IMG/VR virus record: IMGVR_UViG_3300042564_000639
Span: 1 to 33,722 of that record
DNA length: 33,722 nt
Direction: 5' to 3' (one strand)
Origin: a virus
The notes under the pieces are model-generated. The model made no database searches. It was given only the letters and a program-made list of their open reading frames with translations, and had not been told where the DNA came from. Both the position numbers and the translations under genes were made by a program. Positions 29,071 to 33,722 of this stretch are shown in pieces. The number at the start of each line of letters is the position of its first letter. The stretch's first letter is position 1.

Positions 29071-30576
29071 TTAGAACGCTTTAAGCATTAAATCAAGTTG
29101 CTTGCGCTTGATCTCTAGCATGTCTGCTTCTGCTGGTTTGTCAGCGCGTAACTTCTGCACTACTTCACTAATCAAGTCAGCGTGGTTAGCATCTAGAGTT
29201 TCCCCGGCTTCTAGCTTTAAGATCGCATCGCTTAGAGCATCAACATCAACGGCGGTACGTTCTGCCAGAATGTTTAACGAACGAACACTTGCAGTTGTTG
29301 CTTCATAGGCTGGGAATCCAGTAACGATAGAAACTTCGTGCAAACGAACCTGATGCAGTTCACGGGTTGCGCCATCGCTTGACCAAGCATCACCCTTTGG
29401 TGGAACGCTAAAGCCGAATGACATTGACGAAACATCGCCACGCTTCATAAGAACCGATAGATCGCGCCCTGCGCTAGTGTCTGGCAATTCAGCCTGAGCA
29501 AGTAGACCGCGTGAATCCTCAGATAGTTTCAAAGTTCCAGCGCGTGTAGAGCCTAGAACTACGTCTGTGTTGTGGTTCATAAATAGCTTGATCTCGTTGC
29601 GTGACTTTAAGGAACGCTTAAACGCACCCTCACGGATTACTTCTGTGAACGGTAGTGGCTCTGACGGGCTGTTAAACACGGCTGCATAGCCAGTGAAACT
29701 CATGCCATCGCTAGATGCTTCCCCATTACGAACATCAAATTCAACGGTATTAACACGGCGTTCTACATTGGTGGTCATTGACTGCCTTTCATCCTTGTTT
29801 AAGTTTAGCGCGATACTTCGCCATTTCTCGTTTTGTAAATCGTTAGCGGTACGTTCCTCAGCCCGGATACGTTCCACAACACCTTGCGCATAATCTAAAG
29901 CGCGTTGCGCCTGTCGCTTGGTCGGGCCACTTCCCCAAAGTAAATGCGCTACAACTCCTGCGCTTGGGTAGTTATCAGAGTCAGGGTTTGCATCTGGTGA
30001 ATCTAGATCGCCTAAGTGACGAGCAATCCAAGCAGCAGTCCGAATCCACTTATCATCTGAAACTTGACCATCTGCCATAAGACGGGCTTCACGGATAGTG
30101 CGCTCAACTAAGCCATCGCCACCTAGACCCTCAGCGTTGTATTCAAGTCCACGCCTAGCAGCTGACCTCATGTAAGCAGGTGCATCTTGATTTATAGCGC
30201 GTAGATCATCTTCATCTTGATCCATGTCATCCAAATCATCATCTGACTGCCAAGCGTTGCAGTAGTAACCACCATCAACAAATTCATCCCACTTACGGCA
30301 ATAAGCCTTAGTGCCATCTTCGCTAACTACGTCATCGTCATAAAAGAAACAGTTGCCACAGGCGCGACCTTCTGGAACATCTTGCGCTAGTGCTGGGCGA
30401 TAGTTGTCAGGCAAGGCGCGTTCACCGCCGGGTTCCATATCCTCAGCTACTGATACGGCAACCATTTGATCTATCGCATCTTGCTTAGTTGTATGACAGC
30501 CGATAACTTCGCCGTCATCTTTAATAGTTGCCCAACCTGAGCAACCTTCTGCGCTATCTGTTATGAAGTACGGCAT
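29071..30576 (-). CDS. prohead protease fused to Cys-cluster and second conserved domain (501 aa)
   Basis: Domain 1 (about 70-110) has four Cys (C73, C76, C93, C106: RACGNCFFYD, AYCRKWDEF, YYCNAW), a HiPIP-like phage motif. Domain 2 (about 137-240) has RSAARRGLEYNAEGLGGDGL and WIARHLGD, a conserved phage region of unknown role. Domain 3 (from about 268) is an S78 prohead protease with His335 in LFMNHN and a Ser in SSMSFGF (383-389). An in-frame ATG (29778, MTTNVERRVN) with AAAGG 6 bases before it could also yield the protease alone. The protease removes the capsid delta region. Confidence 0.88.
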   Translation of the reverse strand: MPYFITDSAEGCSGWATIKDDGEVIGCHTTKQDAIDQMVAVSVAEDMEPGGERALPDNYRPALAQDVPEGRACGNCFFYDDDVVSEDGTKAYCRKWDEFVDGGYYCNAWQSDDDLDDMDQDEDDLRAINQDAPAYMRSAARRGLEYNAEGLGGDGLVERTIREARLMADGQVSDDKWIRTAAWIARHLGDLDSPDANPDSDNYPSAGVVAHLLWGSGPTKRQAQRALDYAQGVVERIRAEERTANDLQNEKWRSIALNLNKDERQSMTTNVERRVNTVEFDVRNGEASSDGMSFTGYAAVFNSPSEPLPFTEVIREGAFKRSLKSRNEIKLFMNHNTDVVLGSTRAGTLKLSEDSRGLLAQAELPDTSAGRDLSVLMKRGDVSSMSFGFSVPPKGDAWSSDGATRELHQVRLHEVSIVTGFPAYEATTASVRSLNILAERTAVDVDALSDAILKLEAGETLDANHADLISEVVQKLRADKPAEADMLEIKRKQLDLMLKAF

Positions 30577-30851
30577 CAGTCCTGCTTAATCACTAGCACT
30601 TGAATTTCTACTGCGTTTGTATCTGACACAGCCCAAAGATCATCACCCGGGCCAATAGTAATCATAGAAGTTTGAGTTGCCACAGCGTGAATACCTGTTG
30701 AAGTTGTAACACCTGAATTGCCAATGTAGATTTCACTATTCTGCGAGTGTTCGTGATTGTGAATGCAAACGTGTTGATTCATGCGATCAGGTGGCACTAT
30801 CTGGCGCGGTGTGTTTGCAGTTAGTGTGAACTGCGCTGTTGAGATTGGCAT
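30576..30851 (-). CDS. hypothetical structural protein (91 aa)
   Basis: A small β-rich protein with NSEIYIGNSGVTTSTGIHAV then TIGPGDDLWAVSDTNAVEIQ. Similar short phage proteins (IYIGNSGVTT, GPGDxLxA) lie near head genes and may decorate the capsid. No enzymatic motif. It overlaps the protease start by one base. Confidence 0.72.
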   Translation of the reverse strand: MPISTAQFTLTANTPRQIVPPDRMNQHVCIHNHEHSQNSEIYIGNSGVTTSTGIHAVATQTSMITIGPGDDLWAVSDTNAVEIQVLVIKQD

Positions 30852-30859
30852 TCAAATCC

Positions 30860-31681
30860 TTAGAGCATTAGAAGCAAGTCTGCTTCATCTTCTAGTATTG
30901 ACCATTCTACTTGCGCTTGAACGCTCATAGAGAATGCTGGACTTAGTGCAGAAGTCGTAGCCGTAATTGTTGCAGGCATTCTTACAGGTCGCGCTGGTGG
31001 TGTTTCTACAATTACAGGCGTTGGTGGTTGCGGTAGTGGCTCAACCTTTGGCTGGCGTATTGGTGGCGCAGGGTATGGGCGATTAGAACCGTAACCTGCT
31101 TTCTCTGGTTCTGGCGGTGTCGGCGATATAACAGTTGCATTAGCCGTAGCTTGTAGTTCACCAAGAGAACCCATAAATACGGGTTTGATTGTTGGCAGGC
31201 TGTTTGCCGTTGAAGTCATTGCACCTAGCTCAGATGCAGCCGTTGCAATGTGTGTAACTGTTGCACTTGCAGCGTTAGCAAGATCACCAAGCGGAGCATC
31301 TAATACAGGCAGAATTTGTGGAATAGTTGTAGCTGTGGAATTTATAGACCCTAGCAATGCAGTGGATGAAGCCGTGTGGCTTACCCCTGAAATGCTTGAA
31401 CTGGTCAATGCTCCTAAAGCACTAGATGCAGAAACTACGACATTTGGCGTAGATGCAATGCTTGCGCTTAGACCATTTAGACTTGCTGAACTTCTAGCCA
31501 ACTGAGTAAACGTGCCGTCATAGGTAGATACGGCTGAGTCATAAACTAAGTCATTTGCTGAATAGGCAGACTTGCCACCTACGGCTGATGAATCTAAAGC
31601 GCGTTGATCTAAGACCATCTGCGCAAGTCGCGCTAGACGGTCAAGGTTTAATTCAAAGTCATTGAGTTCTGATGAACTCAT
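30860..31681 (-). CDS. repeat-containing structural protein (273 aa)
   Basis: After a helical start (ELNLDRLARLAQMVLD) the middle (about 65-190) contains about six degenerate repeats of 20-23 residues with core LGxLxSxAxS, for example ELGAMTSTANSLPTIKPVFM. A Pro-rich segment follows (about 190-235: PPIRQPKVEPLPQPPTP), then a β-rich C-terminus and an acidic tail. Low complexity makes the family unclear; position suggests a head or neck component. Confidence 0.7.
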   Translation of the reverse strand: MSSSELNDFELNLDRLARLAQMVLDQRALDSSAVGGKSAYSANDLVYDSAVSTYDGTFTQLARSSASLNGLSASIASTPNVVVSASSALGALTSSSISGVSHTASSTALLGSINSTATTIPQILPVLDAPLGDLANAASATVTHIATAASELGAMTSTANSLPTIKPVFMGSLGELQATANATVISPTPPEPEKAGYGSNRPYPAPPIRQPKVEPLPQPPTPVIVETPPARPVRMPATITATTSALSPAFSMSVQAQVEWSILEDEADLLLML

Positions 31682-31684
31682 GTC

Positions 31685-32068
31685 TTAGCTCGCTAGTGTA
31701 AGCGAAGTTGTAAATGATCCTGATGAGATCGTGTAAGTATCGCCTGCGGTGTAGGGATTACCTGTGATCGTTCCAGAGAACAAGAAACTTCCATCAGTTA
31801 GTGCATCCCAAGCGGTAAAGAATGTTGCATCTTGTGAACCGCTAATGTTTGTCCACGAAACGTCAGCATCAGAAACAATAGACCCAGTAGATGCGCCAGC
31901 AAATGAAACAGCCTTGCGAGTAGTTTCAGTTGCGCCGTTGGCTGTGCCAGCAGCACCGGGATCGCCTATGTGTAGTTGCACATAAACGTTTGTTACGGCG
32001 TATGCGGTGTTATTGCCCAAAGCATTTAACAAGCTATTCGCTAAGTGTGCGCTCATTCCAGTAGCCAT
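31685..32068 (-). CDS. putative structural protein, LHxGDPG family (127 aa)
   Basis: The pattern YVQLHIGDPGAAGTANGATE then RKAVSFAGASTGSIVSDADV is that of a widespread actinophage family often named minor tail or fibre protein. The C-terminal half alternates β-strands (GSFLFSGTITGNPYTAGDTY). It shares a base with the portal stop (TAATG). The exact role is not established. Confidence 0.72.
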   Translation of the reverse strand: MATGMSAHLANSLLNALGNNTAYAVTNVYVQLHIGDPGAAGTANGATETTRKAVSFAGASTGSIVSDADVSWTNISGSQDATFFTAWDALTDGSFLFSGTITGNPYTAGDTYTISSGSFTTSLTLAS

Positions 32069-33603
32069 TAGCCCTCAACTCTTTCAGTAACAGTAACAAT
32101 CTTGCCATCGTCATCACGTTCAACGGTTCTAATGGTTGTGCGCTGGTGCGGTGCTTCAACAGTGATGTTAGGCGGTGCGACATTTATCACGGCTGGCGGT
32201 ACATTCACAACTGTTTCAGGCATCTGCACGCTTACATCGTGTGTACGTTGTACGTCATAAACAGACTCAGGGTTTTCTGGGTCAATCTGTGAAATCGGTT
32301 GCAACTGGGTAGTTGGCAAGCCTGTATGAGTAATTGCTGGCAAGCCTAGAGCAGATAGAACGCTAGCAGGATCGAACCCAGAATAGATAAGTTTCTGAGC
32401 CATCGTGACACGCTTGTCGGTTTCAACGAGTGAAGCAGCACCCAGATCCACGTTAGCCAAAGGAACGCGATAAACGTCACCACCTGTAACAGGTCGCAAA
32501 TCTTCGAATCTTCTAATGTCATTGACTGAATAGAATCCTGCCTGTGAACCGATTGAGTAACCATTCATTCTGGTAGCAAAGTCACCGCGAAGTAGACCGT
32601 CTACATTAAAACGAATAAACGCACTATCTGGTAGCAGTGCGCTGTAAGCATCTTCAATCTTAGCGATGTATGGGCGCAAGGTATGGGTTACAAAGTTAAT
32701 GCTGTTCTGCTCAACTGATGCGTAAGACATTGCACCCGGTGTTGTAACGCCGATCATGTGCGGTGGTACGCGGAAGATTCTTGCAACTTCCTCAATGGCT
32801 AGCTTGCGACTGTCAAGCATCTGTGCTTCATCAGGGTTAATGCCAGTCTTTACAAACTTTGCGCCACCTGTAAGCAGACCAGTTTTGTGTGCCTTACGGA
32901 AACCATCGTGACGGTTGCTAAAGCTATCAACCAGTTGCTTGGCTTGATCGCTCTTTAGGTCTTGTGGGGTTTCAATAATTCCCTGAGTAGTTGCACCCTG
33001 ACCAAAGAAACGTGAAGCGAAAGACTGCAAAGCACTAGAAAGACCAAGATTGTCTTTCATCTCTGTAACACGCGACATACCGCGTAGATCGCCAGCCTTG
33101 CGTAGCTCGGTAATTTGTAGCATGTCGCGCTTGCTAACTGGAACGTCTTGGTTATCGTCAATAATGTATTCGATTTCACGAGTGCGAATGTTGCGCACTA
33201 CCTGCACACGATTAGGTGCGATACAAACTAGGTTAACTACATCGCCACGATTGTCACGGAATACACGGATAAAAGCGTTGCCGTCTAGCAATAGGGAAAT
33301 AAGAACTTGCTGGTAATGCTCGGAGCGCAGTAGGTCTACATCTGGCTTCTGAATCCAGCTAGGTTGTGGGCGGAAAGGTACGCGGTCACCATCACGGCGA
33401 ATGAAACAATCAACTGGCAGAGTGCTAATGGTGTCAGAGATCAAAAGCACACAAGCGTAAAAAGCATTTATCTTCATTGCCTGTGTTTGATCTATGTTCG
33501 TTCCTGCTTCTGTTGTGAAAGCAAACGAATCGCCAGAACCCCAGATAGACTGGAAGCTAATTGCGCGTTCCTCTTTATTACCGCCGGTCAAATTACCAAG
33601 CAT
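32068..33603 (-). CDS. portal protein, HK97 type (511 aa)
   Basis: The portal is the dodecameric ring through which DNA enters the head. The 511-aa protein has the family signature RVPPHMIGVTTPGAMSYASV followed by NFVTHTLRPYIAKIEDAYS. The N-terminal half (AFYACVLLISDTISTLPVD, LISLLLDGNAFIRVFRD) also fits. Its ATG is shared with the stop of the small membrane protein across the junction. The C-terminus is Pro/Val-rich (NVPPAVINVAPPNITVEAP), an extension beyond the usual core. Confidence 0.96.
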   Translation of the reverse strand: MLGNLTGGNKEERAISFQSIWGSGDSFAFTTEAGTNIDQTQAMKINAFYACVLLISDTISTLPVDCFIRRDGDRVPFRPQPSWIQKPDVDLLRSEHYQQVLISLLLDGNAFIRVFRDNRGDVVNLVCIAPNRVQVVRNIRTREIEYIIDDNQDVPVSKRDMLQITELRKAGDLRGMSRVTEMKDNLGLSSALQSFASRFFGQGATTQGIIETPQDLKSDQAKQLVDSFSNRHDGFRKAHKTGLLTGGAKFVKTGINPDEAQMLDSRKLAIEEVARIFRVPPHMIGVTTPGAMSYASVEQNSINFVTHTLRPYIAKIEDAYSALLPDSAFIRFNVDGLLRGDFATRMNGYSIGSQAGFYSVNDIRRFEDLRPVTGGDVYRVPLANVDLGAASLVETDKRVTMAQKLIYSGFDPASVLSALGLPAITHTGLPTTQLQPISQIDPENPESVYDVQRTHDVSVQMPETVVNVPPAVINVAPPNITVEAPHQRTTIRTVERDDDGKIVTVTERVEG

Positions 33604-33722
33604 TACTTGCCCTTCTCAAATGCGATACCGACAAGCAAAATACTTATGCCAGCTGCGACTATTCCTAATGGCAGGATGAACAAACCTAGACCTATTGAGA
33701 TTGTTGCTAGACCAACCACTTG
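33603..33722 (-). CDS. C-terminal part of the 45-aa membrane protein (second copy, truncated by the window edge)
   Basis: This is the right-end copy of the gene at 1-136. It contains the stop codon TAA (33605-33603) that overlaps the portal ATG, but lacks the TTG start, which is seen only at 136-134 in the left copy. The two together define the intact gene on the circle. Confidence 0.75.
   Translation of the reverse strand, partial: QVVGLATISIGLGLFILPLGIVAAGISILLVGIAFEKGK
33605..33722. repeat. 118-bp direct terminal repeat, right copy
   Basis: This copy is identical to 1-118 and supports a circular assembly of 33,604 unique bases. Confidence 0.9.

Noticed and set aside
31185-31505. Plus-strand frame across the repeat protein
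   Set aside because: Antisense of Ala/Ser/Thr repeats; no ribosome site or partner genes.

Overview
The window is one complete small tailed-phage genome (siphovirus-type, HK97-like head) read from a circular assembly. The first 118 bases (1-118) are repeated exactly at the right end (33605-33722), so the unique circle is 33,604 bp. One small gene runs across the junction. Every gene I can support lies on the minus strand, packed with ATGA or TAATG overlaps. Transcription therefore runs from high to low coordinates. I see no tRNA, rRNA, CRISPR array, insertion sequence or integrase. The host is almost certainly an actinobacterium: there are two WhiB-like proteins, a family essentially confined to Actinobacteria and their phages. 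The base composition is moderate rather than GC-rich, which fits freshwater planktonic Actinobacteria (acI / Nanopelagicales type) better than Mycobacterium or Streptomyces; that habitat is inference.

Layout in transcription order from the junction. (1) 33603 down to 29071: portal, three structural or unknown proteins, and a prohead protease fused to a Cys-cluster domain and a second conserved domain. (2) 28909-27716: major capsid protein, bracketed by two strong hairpin terminators. (3) 27600-24088: a four-gene sugar cassette (three glycosyltransferases and an NAD-dependent epimerase) inserted inside the structural region. (4) 24062-15605: head-tail connector, tail completion protein, tail tube, tail assembly chaperones G/GT with a -1 frameshift on CCCAAAA, a gp10-like protein, a primase-like protein, tape measure (818 aa), a minor tail protein, and two paralogous fibre proteins each followed by a tiny acidic gene. 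(5) 15563-12890: lysis and envelope region with a holin candidate, a secreted Pro/Glu/Thr-rich protein, more small membrane proteins, an M23 endopeptidase and a secreted Cys protein. (6) 12847-9454: HTH protein, metallophosphoesterase, small zinc-ribbon protein, a C5 cytosine methyltransferase split in two, and a ribbon-helix-helix-like protein. (7) 9457-4066: replication, recombination and regulation (lambda-O-like initiator with iterons in its own gene, possible loader, WhiB, single-strand annealing protein, RusA, second WhiB, SSB, HNH), interleaved with many tiny genes. (8) 3847-1: a proteasome/HslV-like peptidase, HNH, ParB-like protein, TerS, TerL and the small membrane protein leading back to portal.

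The phage brings its own initiator, SSB, annealing protein and Holliday-junction resolvase but no DNA polymerase, so it must borrow the host replisome. The HNH next to TerS/TerL and a GC-rich 130-bp non-coding gap beside them suggest cos packaging. The features most worth a second look are the split methyltransferase with a nine-G tract, the glycosylation cassette, the duplicated fibre modules with micro-genes, the primase-like gene in the tail operon, and the Ntn-hydrolase. At least ten short genes (34-59 codons) are supported by frame, ribosome binding site and overlap with neighbours.
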